This document shows positions 52,370 to 64,000 of a DNA stretch of 64,000 nucleotides, piece after piece. Below the pieces are notes generated by a model. The model was not told the DNA's origin, made no database searches, and was given only the letters and a program-made list of their open reading frames with translations. The position numbers and the translations under genes were made by a program. How positions within the stretch are numbered: the first letter of the stretch is position 1; each line of letters starts with the position of its first letter. Origin of the DNA: Planoprotostelium fungivorum (lineage: Eukaryota > Evosea > Variosea > Cavosteliida > Cavosteliaceae); assembly GCA_003024175.1 (NCBI GenBank), contig MDYQ01000165.1, positions 1 to 64,000 on the forward strand. The letters run 5' to 3'.

Positions 52370-52593
52370 AATGGCCAACATTAGTCAATCGGCTGGAACG
52401 AAAAGATCCAATACATTGAAACTTTTGCAAACTTCCGTCGTGTTCAGTGAGAATGAGAAGACAACATCATTTCTCTCTTTGTGTTGTTCAGATTCAGGGG
52501 ATGAAGTCATACCACCTCTTTTGTGCAACTAAATATTCATCAAGACGGCGTCTGTTCACGAAAATAGACAAGGCTCGTATAGGGTAAGTCAAC

Positions 52594-53000
52594 AATGATC
52601 AGATACTTGCGACTATCATCGTCAAGTTCAACATCGGAGGTGATGCGTCGGAGGTCAATCACATCGTCATCATCATCGTCATCGATTTCAACTGATTCGC
52701 TTGATAGGTCCCATCGACAAGAGCAACTCTGTCGATGCCATCAACTACATCAAAACCGAGCTTGTCAGCGAGATCAAATCGTTCCGTACCGCTTAGTCAA
52801 CAGAAAATTGCTCATCGGTGAATGGTCCGGAGACAACAACTTTGGAGACAACAACGTCCTCGACTTCGTCGACACTCAGTCTGCCGTCTTCGCTGCCGCT
52901 GATGCCTACACCTTCTGGTCGTGGCAGGGAAGCGGTAATTGGAACTTCCAGCGGGGAAATAGTATCCCGCCAGGCGTTTCACATTATTTTATAAGTGGCA
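52594..53000 (+). pseudogene. possible GH5-type exo-beta-glucanase C-terminal fragment
   Basis: An open frame here encodes KLLIGEWSGDNNFG and AAADAYTFWSWQGSGNWNFQ. The GEWS motif followed by a (F/W)W(S/T)W strand resembles the C-terminal end of fungal GH5 exo-1,3-beta-glucanases. An upstream piece in another frame (NSVDAINYIKTEL) can be joined by a 23-nt intron. The catalytic N-terminal part of a glycosidase is absent, and the serine-rich start is unlike a domain. It runs up to the cupin start at 53007. I treat it as a fragment; it may instead be a small gene of another family. Confidence 0.3.
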
Positions 53001-53006
53001 CACAAC

Positions 53007-53775
53007 ATGAGCAAGGTAGACACTACACCAGCGGCTCTCATCTCCGACGCGAGGGCACTCCCAAAGAGTGGTAGAGAAGAAGGGGTCGGTATTCAAGGAA
53101 ACACTGTCTTCTTCTCCCGGACACCCGAAGATGAGCTCAGAGAAGCAGATGGACTGGTATATCTGGTCAAATGTATATCGCCCGTAGGAGTGGATTTCGA
53201 CGTTCCACCACATTGGCATCCCAGTGAGTTGTTTGACTCTGTAGTCACCACCTGATGTATCTGCAGACCAGACTGAATTCTTTCGGTGAGATGTCACCAT
53301 CTCGACAACATGATGCATCAAAACTGATCGCTCGAAGAGTTTTCTGTGGCCAAGTTAACATCACCGTCGATGGTGTCGTCACAACTCTCACTCCAGAGGA
53401 TGGCGAATTGACCATTCCGGCTGGTGCAGTGCACTCCATCCACATCGATGCAGAGGTTCACGCCGAATTCGGAGAACGAACAGATGTGGACCCCATCAAG
53501 AAGATGTTGTTCTTAAGAGGACTCATTCGCAAAGGAGGACAAGCCGAATCTCTCAGCATGATGCAGGCTCTTCGCCTCTTCTATGAAGATGGTGAGATGG
53601 GACGAAATGGGATGACGTTCTGACGTCATGTTTAGAGGACACCTACCCTTCCACTGGATCAAAGACGATGGACAGACTGATGGTGAACGTGGTAGGAGGA
53701 TTCTTGGGAACGTATCTAGGTTACGGAAGAATACCAGAATCAACCGAAGAGGAGAAACAACGTAGACGTCTGTAG
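53007..53775 (+). CDS. cupin-domain protein with C-terminal membrane segment
   Basis: The ATG at 53007 (MSKVDTTPAALISD) lies about 15 bases after a TATA-like attttataag. The cupin core crosses two introns: VPPHWHP, DQTEFFR, VFCGQVNITVDGVV, then DGELTIPAGAVHSI. His and Glu residues stand where cupins hold a metal (HWHPDQTE with a distal H in AVHSI). A C-terminal helix region (MQALRLFYEDG) and a short hydrophobic stretch (VNVVGGFLGTYLGYG) precede a basic end. Such single-domain cupins include dioxygenases, isomerases and sugar-binding proteins, and the sequence does not decide among them. Three introns of 43-50 nt are seen. Confidence 0.75.
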
Positions 53776-54128
53776 CCGATGACGAAAGATGAAGATGTAA
53801 ACCTCCTCACAGCTCCTCTCAACCTCGAACACCACATGATCGTGTACTGCGTCATGCGATAGATTTTGTTGTAGTCGATGCTGTGAGTGCACTCTTTGGT
53901 GTGTCCTGCGTGACATCAGATGAGAAGACGAACAGATCACTTACTTTAAATGAATATATATCCCATTCAAGTGGGACAGATGTGAGTACAGAGCACAACG
54001 TAGATGAGTTGACCTCGATCTTAATTCTGTACATTCAGTTATGTACCCATTAGCGTTGTAGTGGATGATTTCGTGGAAATTCATTCACCGATCCGAAATT
54101 TTTGCGACCCACACAAGACACAACCACC
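53776..54128. other. intergenic region
   Basis: This lies between the cupin and DUF4246 genes, both on plus. A minus-strand frame at 53740-53940 is cysteine- and histidine-poor and unrecognised. I see no clear feature. Confidence 0.5.
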
Positions 54129-56683
54129 ATGCCACCGAAGAAGAAGTCAAAGAGCACCCGCAGTAACATGAAAGCAAATGTTGACCTATTGGACGATGAA
54201 GCGGAAAGTCTCCTCTCACAGAGACCACGATGCGTCATCCACTCACGCCATCCTCTAGAGGAAGACGATTGGATCGAGCTGCCCATGTGTCGTTTAGAGA
54301 GACAGATGGAGCTCTTCTCTCAGGCCATTCGGTGGGTTCATTTCATAACCCGTCTTGGCTGACTCTCTGAATAGAGGAAAACCGAATTGGATGGTCAAAG
54401 TGAAAGATGAGAAGATCTGTAAGAAATGGGTTGAGGAGGCCATTCAGGAATCGAAGAAGCAGCCTCCCCCACACCTCGCATATACCTATAGGGGTACCGA
54501 ATTGACACCAGCCGCGGCACGTTACATCATCGAAGAGAACCGCTGGTTGGCTGATCAAATCGTCGAGGGAACTATCGAGGTGAAACACAATTGTTTTATT
54601 GGAGTGATACATCTCCTCTATCATGAGATTTCGGTGCTGATGGAAACAGATGTCACCCGTGATGGGTGTGTTTCAATCGGATGGACTGATCGAAGATGAG
54701 CTAAAGAGGGAACTGCTCTCGAACGCCAAACTTTTGGAAGACGTGCCTGAAGATGAGAGAGACTGGCACCCCGGATCCTCAAAACAGGTGTGTCTACGCG
54801 AGAGAATTCTACGTTGGCGATCTCCTCGTGGCGGACGTAGATGGGAGGCTTGTGAGATCATCGGCGCGAATTGACCTCGTGTAGGTCTTAGACTTGATTC
54901 ATCCTTCTCTTTATTGCTTCGTGTACGGTAGAACATATCAAGTGGAGAGACAGATGAAACCCACTCTATTATCAACTGGAGCCTCTATCGTGCGTGTCAT
55001 CATCACGGTTGTCATATCGACTCGTGTCGAACATCTCGACGAACGCATCATCTCCATCATGATCCCACATTCACCCATCATCGACATGGCTGACGATCAC
55101 ATCAGATGACTCCACTTCCACCGCCTGCCGATGTCCCCCGACCCATCCGGTACAACCTGATGGGCGAGGCGTCTTACGATTCCGATTCGGCCCTTTCTAA
55201 GAGATTCCACTGGCTACCCAGCGAATTCATCGTGGACGAAGAAGGAAGAGTCAAGATCGATTCTTACGTCAACAATTTACACCCCGTAAAGCACAAGAAG
55301 ATGTACGGGACACTCGCGAAGGTTTTCGAACGGTTCGTGCCGCTGCTGGGAAGGGTGTTAGATGCACCTCGCATCAACCGCATAGACCCTCACCTGGCAG
55401 ATTATATCGCTTCGAGGTCGAGGGTGAGTCCACCGTCTCGATGATGACCGTTCTTGTCATGATGATCGTGATGGTGTTTTGTAGGAACGCATCAAAGAGA
55501 TGATCGCCATGGAGAGATACAACGAAATGAACGAAGGAGGAGAGGTAGCCGAAGAGAACGAGGATGAATGGTACGACAGAGTTCAAGAGATGAAATACGA
55601 GGCGAAAGTGCCAGAGAAATTCAAGCCCACACCAGAGAAGTTTGTCGGTGAGACTTTTATTTGTCTGTCACACGATCATCACTATATCATCATCATCACT
55701 ATCTCATCGTCATCATATCATCATCATCACTATCTCATCATCATCACCGTTCTTCATTTGACACTCTTTGCAGACCTTCGCGGTAGAAGATTACAAGTCA
55801 TCGTCAAGATGGCCAACATCGAGTTGACTCCAGAGAGTCCAGAGTATAAGGGAGGGTCATGGCACGTAGAGGGCATGCTCAACGAACGCATCGTTGCTAC
55901 TTGCATCTACTACTACGCGTCGAACAACATCTCAGAGTCCAGATTGGCTTTTAGAAGGAGAGTCCGTCAACCTTACACGGGAGACGAACAGACAGAGCAG
56001 TCGGAGGGTGTCACTGAAGTGAGTCGAATATGATGTCATGAAATATCTCGTGGTGCATCTCGTTCTCGAAATTACACGATCAAATCATCACTTCATCACA
56101 TATCATCATCATGACACATCATAAAATCACATCATCATGCGCTCGTCTTTCATGTGATGAAGATCTAAGAGAGACCATAGTGCCATCAAATCTTTGGTTT
56201 GGGCGTCTGGAACAGCAGCCTGAACGAAACCCTCGGTTCGGTTGAGACAAAAGAAGGAAGATGCATCGTCTTTCCCAACATCAACCAACACATGGTGACC
56301 CTACACACATGTCTAAAGACGTCGATGTGACACGACAACAGGTGTCACCTTTCCGCTTAGCTGATGCAACTCGACCCGGCTCCAGAAAGATCTTAGTCTT
56401 CTTTCTCGTCGACCCAGATATGAGAATCACGTCCACGGCTCGTGTTCCACCGCAGCAGCACGACTGGCTGTGGGACGAACTGAAGGCATGCGAGCCCTTC
56501 TCTTCTCTCCCTAGGGACATCTTGAACCTCATCGAAGGGTACTGTGGATTTCTCATGAAGAGAGAAGAGGCAGAGCGAATTCGCCTGGAGCTTATGGAGG
56601 AGAGGTCGGCAATGGTGCAGAACGTGAATGCGGGTGAGATATTGGGTGGAAAGAGGGGATTGAAGGTAGCCAGGTTTGTTTGA
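54129..56683 (+). CDS. DUF4246 protein (2-oxoglutarate/Fe(II) oxygenase-like)
   Basis: Multi-exon gene starting MPPKKKSKST. It carries the DUF4246 landmarks known mainly from fungi: ENRWLADQI, GVFQSDGLIEDELKREL, DWHPGSSKQ, VLDLIHPSLYCFVYGRT, FHWLPSEFIVDEEG, INNLHP-type NNLHPVKHKK, then GGSWHVEGMLNERIVATCIYYYA, SRLAFRR, and FRLADATRPGSRKILVFFLVDP followed by RVPPQQHDW. The HVEG motif followed much later by an Arg in RPGSRK suggests the HxE...R metal/2-oxoglutarate site of a double-stranded beta-helix oxygenase. This is an inference; the family has no established reaction that I know. One intron (about 55647-55773) is unusually long and made of atc/atcatc repeats. Another long intron lies near 56021-56215. 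Confidence 0.85.
55667..55752 (+). repeat. (ATC)n-rich microsatellite in an intron
   Basis: Blocks of atcatcatc alternate with cactatctc over about 85 bases inside an intron of the DUF4246 gene. The intron is more than twice the usual length, so repeat growth explains its size. Similar atcatc blocks occur in the next long intron near 56085-56145. Confidence 0.85.
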
Positions 56684-57670
<987 letters not shown>

Positions 57671-57972
57671 TCATGAACTCTCACTCTGTGAGCTGGTGAA
57701 TAAACGAACATTGTATGTCTATTCACTACGTTCGAGAATTTAAATGGAAACAGAGAACAGTATGTGTGTAAAGTTTCTGTAAAAAGAGATAGAGATTGAT
57801 CCTGAGGATCCTCAATTGATGGCAACGGTACCTCATCTGACACTCCCGATACGACTGTGGGGTTAATGTATTAGTATTCGATTTCAGAACTTCTCAAAAG
57901 TTGACGAACGAAGATGTGATCGTGAGGAGATCGCTGGCACGATGATGGAGACACAGATGTAATACAAGTTGT
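57671..57972. other. convergent intergenic region
   Basis: This lies between the 3' ends of the ARF (+) and DOCK (-) genes. The sequence gaataaac at about 57700 may be the ARF polyadenylation signal. No gene is seen. Confidence 0.55.
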
Positions 57973-60900
57973 TTATCTGGGTGACTGTGGGTCATTCAAT
58001 ATGCCACTTCCTCCCTTTGTCGGTGTCGGTGCCGGTGCAGTTGTGGTGACCACCAATCTCTCTTGCTTCTCTTTCGCCAGTTGTTTTGCTCTCTTTTCTT
58101 GTGCTTGAATGTGAACCAGTGCCTATTTTTGAAAGTCAGATCTCATGTGATGTGATGAGGCGACGGTTTTTCACCTTCTTTAGGACGGAGTTTCCATCGT
58201 AACGAGAGACGAAGGTGTTCATGATGACTTGGTACTTGTCATCGAGCATGTTGTGGAATGGAATCTGCTCAGAAGTGATGATCCTCGAGTTGATCTCCAG
58301 GCCGGACTTGGCCAGCAGTAGGACCTGAAGAATAAATCAGAATTTCTCGACGTTTCATCTCGATGGCAAGTTGTAGATCTCACCTCTCCCATAATTTCTC
58401 TCAGATTATTCTGATGGTCCTCGCTGGCAACAGTTCCTTCACCCAAGAAAACTTCGCAGAATTTCATCGGGCCCACGTGTACAGCTGTCGACGTCAGAAA
58501 ATTGCGTGAAATCTACAACTCACTGGTTGCCAGGGTACCGGTCAGGAGAGACTGAAGTTTGTTCTTGCTGGGAGGATCGGAATAAATTTCGGTTCTGAAT
58601 TGTTCCGCCCTCTCGGTCATCGATTCGATGGCACATTCTACCGGTAACAGGATGATCTACCTTTTTTCAATTTTTTTTTTTCATTTTCTTCAATCTTCTC
58701 TATTTTTGGATGTAGATACTCGTATTCTTTGAAGGTATAGAACAGAATAATGAAATCAATCTCACGTCTTCTTGTCTGACGATCGGTAAACGATTGTTGA
58801 GATAAGGGAATGATCTGTCGATGTAGTAGATAGTCTTCTTCTTCTGCTGCCTGCCCACATCATCTTCGTTGAATTTTCCACCTCCTGTCATGAACGGGAT
58901 TTCACTGAGAAATCGACCTGTACACGATCAGAGGAATATAAAATAAATCGATCGATGATGAATTGAATGATGAATGTATGACGAACGATGACCTATGATG
59001 ACAATAATGGTTCTCACAGATATTAAAGTTTTGAGCGGAGAGTGAATCTCTCTCTTTCAATTCTGCAGCATCCAGATAAGGCTTGATGGCTACGATCTAC
59101 AACGCATCGTCAGCGATCACGTGATGAATCGACGATGTGGATGACATACCTGGAAGTGAATCTTCTCTGGATCCAACGAATCGATATCGACATCACGATT
59201 TGTGAGGGAGATGATGTTGGCCGCATCAACCTTTGTCTTCACGGATAATTGTTTCTGTCATCCATCAGCCGATGTCACATCATCAAATCAACGATGCGAT
59301 GTTCGATGGCATGTACTCGATCAGATCGATATTCGTCGACGTCTACAACGATGTAGATGGACTCACGATCAGACTCTGGGCGATGTTTCCAATGGTGAAT
59401 CTGTACTTCTTCTTGTAGACGTACTGTCTGCCGTGTTCCTCTCCCAGATACTTCTTACCGTAAAACACGACACGGTAGTAACGCGAGAAGACTTCTCTAC
59501 CTTCTACGGTCTGAAATTTCGATGAGAACTAGAGTGTATGCAGATGGATCACCGTGGAGACTAATTTCTCGGCTAATTTCTTGAAATCGTTGGCCCAGCG
59601 GATCATCTCTGCAAAGTTCTTGTCGTGTTTGTAGATCATCATCAACACGTGTTGAATCTCTAAGCAGAGCTCGTACCTTCCCTCCTGTTACGGTTCAGGC
59701 TCTGAGAATAAAACGAAATAAAATAGATGGAGATGGAGTTCAATACTTCCAGATGTCGTTGATTGGATGAAGATTGTAATTCAAAATAATTTGAATGATT
59801 TTAAATGATCATTTGTCACCCTCTCTAGTAGGTTCGAGCCATTCTTAAGGAATTGGATCATTCCATTGATATTCCAAGAAGAAGATTGGAATCTTCCCTC
59901 ATCAGCCTGCTCTCATCAGTACACATCGATGACATCATCATCACGCACGAATACATCATCAGACAACTGCTGTTCGTGAAATACGTTGGGCGATATCGAA
60001 TTGAACGGATGTTTGGCGGGATCTTTTTCTCTGAATTCTCTCGGAAGCAATTCCGGAAAATTCTTGTTGATGTACTGACAGATCGTGTACGCCACGGTGA
60101 TCTTACCCTGCGCCGCCTCCTCCGTGTTTCCTGCGAAATTTCAACTTACGTTCGACGTACGCGGCCCACCCCATTGGACTTGAATGAGGGAGAGGTTATC
60201 CAACCAAGTCAGCCTGAGGTCCGGTGAATCGATGTAGTCGTTCGCAATCTGTCTGTAGATGTCCGCCGTAGCTTCTTCATCGACCCAATTGGACGCGATC
60301 TTGTTGTCATACTTTGAAATATCGTTGAGACTGGAACCGTTGAGTCGAGGAGAGATAAATGTTGACCCCACCGATTCACGAGCTCTTTCAACCCGACAGA
60401 GAAGCCGTCCGGGTTGTCGATGTCCTTTGATTTCACGACGTGGACTTGGTTGTACTGTATGATGTCACTCAACGAAGAGGTCATGACCGTGTAGTCCTTC
60501 TTCTTCTCTCCAATAGATCTGGATGAAGAGAGTGAAGCAAAGTGTCGAATTCGGGCGACACTCTGTGTCTCTTTCCAATTCAATTTGGTCAAGAGATACA
60601 TCGTAGCGCACGCTCGCGTTCTGTCGTATGTCACGTCGTGATATCATGATGGGAATGGCTGGTTGTAGATGGTCACCTGATGTTCGCCTGGGGTGAATTG
60701 ATGTGTTCGAGTATGGTGGTCATCAGGTCCTCCAGGTAAGGCGCCATCTTGCTCCTAAAAATAGCCTTCGACAGCTTCACCGCGATGAGAGCCAACACCG
60801 GGTAAGCTCGCACGACAAATCCTGAAGGCTCATAAATTCCCGCGAAATTTCATCGACTCACCATCGTCGTTGCTGGACAATAACTTGTTCATGATGTTGA

Positions 60901-63900
60901 ATATCTTCTCATTAAGAGGATCGTCCTCTCTATTCAATGTCTTCTCTGTCTCAACGAACAAGAGGGTCGTGTTCAATGCCACGATGTTGGCCACCTGGCA
61001 TTCGTTCTTATCCTGAAAACTCGATTAGATTCCGTAAAAATACGGAAAAATATCATACCATAAAGTGGTCCAAGGACAGGCGGAGGAAACCGAGGAAAGC
61101 TTCCTTTCTCATGGAGGACTCCTTCGATAGCCAATCAGTCAGCAGGTTGACGTGGCAGTGCTTGATGATGAACAAGAAACACATGATCCACTTCTGGATG
61201 TCGGCATCCGCTGTGATCTGATGGATGGACGACGCCTCGCTGACGATCTACAACGAGTCAGACGTCGATCTACAACGGTCAGATGGACTCACGGTGAGCA
61301 GTAGGGGGAAATAGATGTTGACCAGGTCGCTCAGTCTGTCTCCATTGTACCTCTCATCAAACTCGTGTTTTCTAAGTAGGGCCTTCAGCAGCGTAATCCA
61401 CTGCCACTGTTCTCTGTTGCCAGTGTCGTAGATGGACATCTGAACCTCTCTCAGCAACAGTCCACTGAGAAAATGTTTCTTCCTGGAAAAAGTCAGACTA
61501 CAACGCGCCACGAGATTTCACCAGAAGACGGCGGGGATATCGGCGAGTTGTAGTTGTCCAATTTCCGACTTATCGACGAGATTGAGAGGAACGTAATGTT
61601 CAAAGTCACTGATGATCTTCAGCCAAGTGAATTTGGCCTTTCCTCCCCAAGCTGCCGTGCTGTCGCCGGACGATGAAGTCTGTGACGTCATCAGTTGGCT
61701 GGTTGTAGATCGATGCGACTCACTTGCGTGTACTCGTGGATGATTCGGAAGACGAGGCCTCTGTCTAAGAGGGAGAAGAGGTCATTCAAGAAGAGGGGGG
61801 GAGATACGGTGACATCATAAGAAGACAGTGTGACCACCTGATGACATCATCAGAAAGACATCTCGCGTGACGTCATACCTTCTTCATCAAGCGTTGTAGA
61901 CGATCGGTGAATTTGACATTGAATCTTTGGCTGTCAGTGAAATCTACGTGAAATTTCGCACCTCTGAGTGTGGTTGGGGGATTGGAGCAAGTTTCTGTCG
62001 TGGAGGTCGAGGGCCATGGACTTTGACATGATTTGGAATAAGAACCAAGAGCTCTTCAGCTGTACGATCTTGTCGTAATCTTTCTTCAGAACAGAGTACC
62101 AGTATTTGCATAACACCTGATGATCGATGAGATGATGTGACACGATTGATGTCATCGATGCATGATGCATGATGTATGATGTTCGATGGTTGATGGTGAA
62201 TAGATATGGATGATGTATGATGATGGAACTCACTTCATATATGGGCCTCCTCTCTGGCTTTCCATCGTTGTAGAATACAGGATTATCAAAGATATAATAC
62301 ACGTAAGACGCCAAGACACTCTGTGCGAACTGACTGTTCAATCTACAACGCTCTTCAGTCCCGTGACATCTTACCACGCTCACTTTTTCAGTAGACCGAC
62401 GATCGTTAAGAAAGATTGCTTTGCTTCTTGTACGTCCGGCTTCAGCATGACATAGAACAGACAATTCAAGAGAATCGGTAGAAATCTCATGCAGCCCGTG
62501 ATATCGACGTTGGATGCGATGGCCGAGATGGCGGACACGCTGAAACCTGGCGGGAGGTTTGAGTTTTGAAAAATGGCGGGAAATCACCTAGCCGTTGGGG
62601 GTTGATGCTGGAGCTACCACCGCCCGAATTGAGCGATCTGAAGTTCACGTTGGGCGAAGAAGAAGTCTTACCTACACATCGTCACTCTCACCCCACGATA
62701 TCATGTGAGATATCACACGTAACGATACGTACCCGGTGTCAACGCGTTCTTTGTCTCTCTCGCGTTCGGCGACGTCGGTGTAGAATTGGTCCCGGTGTTG
62801 GCGCTGTTGATGTTCTTGAACGTTTCCGTTGGAACTTGCGATCTGAAGCACTTCAAGAAGAAACTGTTGAGAACTGGATCCGGGCTGTAGATGCTCGAAT
62901 TCAACCTCNAAAATTCGGACGTCATCGTACGGATCACCTTGACGACACCCTCTCCCAGATAGGGCCCAGACAGCAGCTCACCCTTGGACACACTGACGTG
63001 GTGTCGATTGTCACCGATGATCTTGTGTTGCTCGTAGATCGGTAGGAAGGAATGTCCGATGATGGTGTACACCTTCGTACCTACTCGAGTCTCAATTCCG
63101 TTCGAGTCTCAATTCCGTTCCCACCTTTCTTCGTCGTGCAGTTGTAATACGTGAAGAAGAGATGCATTTTGGGCAGCATTACCGCGGGTAATTTGACTTT
63201 GATCTCTTCGTTGAAGGTGAAGTGTCTGCCTGAAGCCACTGCAGAGGTGAAGTAACACGTGTGAAACTGTGTAGACCAAGGATGATAGATGTGAGCGTGC
63301 TCGCCGTTGTCCGAAGCCGACTCGTCCCATCTCAATTCGACCTTCAACTGCATAGGGCGTCAGATTTGAAATTCCTTCAGGATTTCACCTGAATCGTCGC
63401 TTCGCTGGGCAGGCGGAGCGTGACGGACTCGGGATAGATGTACAGATCGTTGTAGAAGGTTGTGTGTGGCCAGGGGTCGGACTTGTCTTCGAAACAGTTG
63501 ACTTCCTGAACCACGTCGACGCTTTCCTCCAAGAGGTTCTCTTCGGTACGTAGAGGTAGGCGGCTGCTGTTGATCCTATTTTTAGGCTCGAACTTGATGT
63601 TCTTGATGTCTAATAATAGCTTGGAAGGGAAGACTTTCGATTTCTGCAAGGGTCGGTGGATTGTAGATGGGATGTAAAAGGAAATAAAAAGAGAAACGAC
63701 GTCCCACCTTGTTGGCACTGTCTTGCTGTGCGTCGTACGCCTGAGAAAATTCAGAGAAATCCCTCACACCTCTCTCACCTGCTCGTTCGAGATGATCGTC
63801 CCGGGCTTGATGAGACGTAACTCCACCGCATATTTACGTATATCCTTGTCCTTACCCGACAGTGAAGATCCTCCCGCGTTCGTCAGCACTGGGTTCTGTA

Positions 63901-64000
63901 CCGATCCGGTCAATTTTCCGATCTCATCAAAGAGGGAGACGGTAGCCCACAGAGCTTGAACCAAAGGTGAGCCCTTCGTGTGGATTTTGTCGGGGCGAAC
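57973..64000 (-). CDS. DOCK-family guanine nucleotide exchange factor (5' end outside window)
   Basis: Very large protein that should activate Rac/Rho-type GTPases. The C-terminus ends GGSGILNDPQSPR at 57973; the N-terminus lies beyond 64000. The DHR-1 (C2-like, lipid-binding) domain is at about 62900-63720: NDLYIYPESVTLRL, HPWSTQFHTCYF, FNEEIKVKLPAVML, LFFTYYNCTTKKGG. Long helical repeats follow. The DHR-2 catalytic domain covers about 58200-60000: YYRVVFYGKKYLG, GKFNEDDVG, LLPVECAIESM, and the strongly conserved VASEDHQNNLREIM with INSRIITSEQIPFHNMLDDKY. The DOCK order and C-terminal signature are clear. A 17-bp tandem duplication at 63086-63119 breaks the frame inside the DHR-1 exon. There is one undetermined base at 62909. 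Introns carry a repeated gttgtagat motif. Clade (A/B against C/D) is uncertain. Confidence 0.88.
63086..63119 (+). repeat. 17-bp perfect tandem duplication in an exon
   Basis: The unit cgagtctcaattccgtt occurs at 63086-63102 and again at 63103-63119 without mismatch. It lies in the DHR-1 exon of the DOCK gene. With one copy the minus-strand frame runs on as GIETRVGTKVYTIIGHSF; with two it hits a stop. Confidence 0.95.

Overview
The window is nuclear DNA from a eukaryotic microbe with a compact, intron-rich genome. Genes lie 30 to 800 bases apart on both strands. Nearly all are cut by many very short introns (about 38 to 60 nt, GT-AG, typical donor gtgag/gtaag), and some exons hold only a few codons. 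One ambiguous base (n, 62909) and two apparent frame breaks in otherwise healthy genes suggest draft assembly. The gene mix (tyrosine kinases with bacterial-Pmp-like ectodomains, a giant hybrid histidine kinase, a RasGEF/RhoGAP fusion, a DOCK protein, an RCC1-repeat kinase, fungus-like DUF4246 and GT90 enzymes) fits a free-living amoebozoan, perhaps a protosteloid amoeba. This is an inference from content and intron style; no marker gene proves it.

Layout. 1-4000: a possible 3' exon at the left edge, then a peroxisomal acyl-CoA oxidase (-). 4008-10914: receptor tyrosine kinase 1 (+). 10972-11851: decayed F-box/ankyrin gene with a 23-bp triplication. 12158-16577: SAM-RCC1-protein kinase (-). 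16926-18250: cyclin-dependent kinase (+). 18569-20049: low-complexity, probably nuclear protein (-). 20454-25293: receptor with PSI/IPT-like ectodomain and a cytoplasmic RasGAP domain, i.e. a plexin-like layout (-). 25432-26162: four-TM protein (+). 26205-33846: pseudokinase-AAA-GAF-histidine kinase-receiver (-). 34439-40633: receptor tyrosine kinase 2 (-). 40918-43331: GT90/CAP10-type glycosyltransferase (-). 43761-48267: RhoGAP-like/RasGEF protein (-). 48605-49207: LRAT/PPPDE-like papain-fold protein (+). 49239-51670: FAM135 lipase-like protein (-). 52078-52369: ATX1 copper chaperone (+). 52594-53000: possible glucanase fragment. 53007-53775: cupin (+). 54129-56683: DUF4246 oxygenase-like protein (+). 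57052-57670: ARF GTPase (+). 57973 to the right edge: DOCK-family GEF (-, 5' end outside).

Function. The region is rich in signalling genes: two tyrosine-kinase receptors, a receptor RasGAP, a RasGEF, a DOCK GEF, an ARF, a two-component kinase, a CDK and an RCC1 kinase. They are not an operon and each has its own promoter, so their proximity need not mean joint function. The most unusual items are the plexin-like receptor RasGAP and the paired tyrosine-kinase receptors with Pmp-like beta-helix ectodomains. No mobile elements, tRNA, rRNA or CRISPR arrays were recognised.
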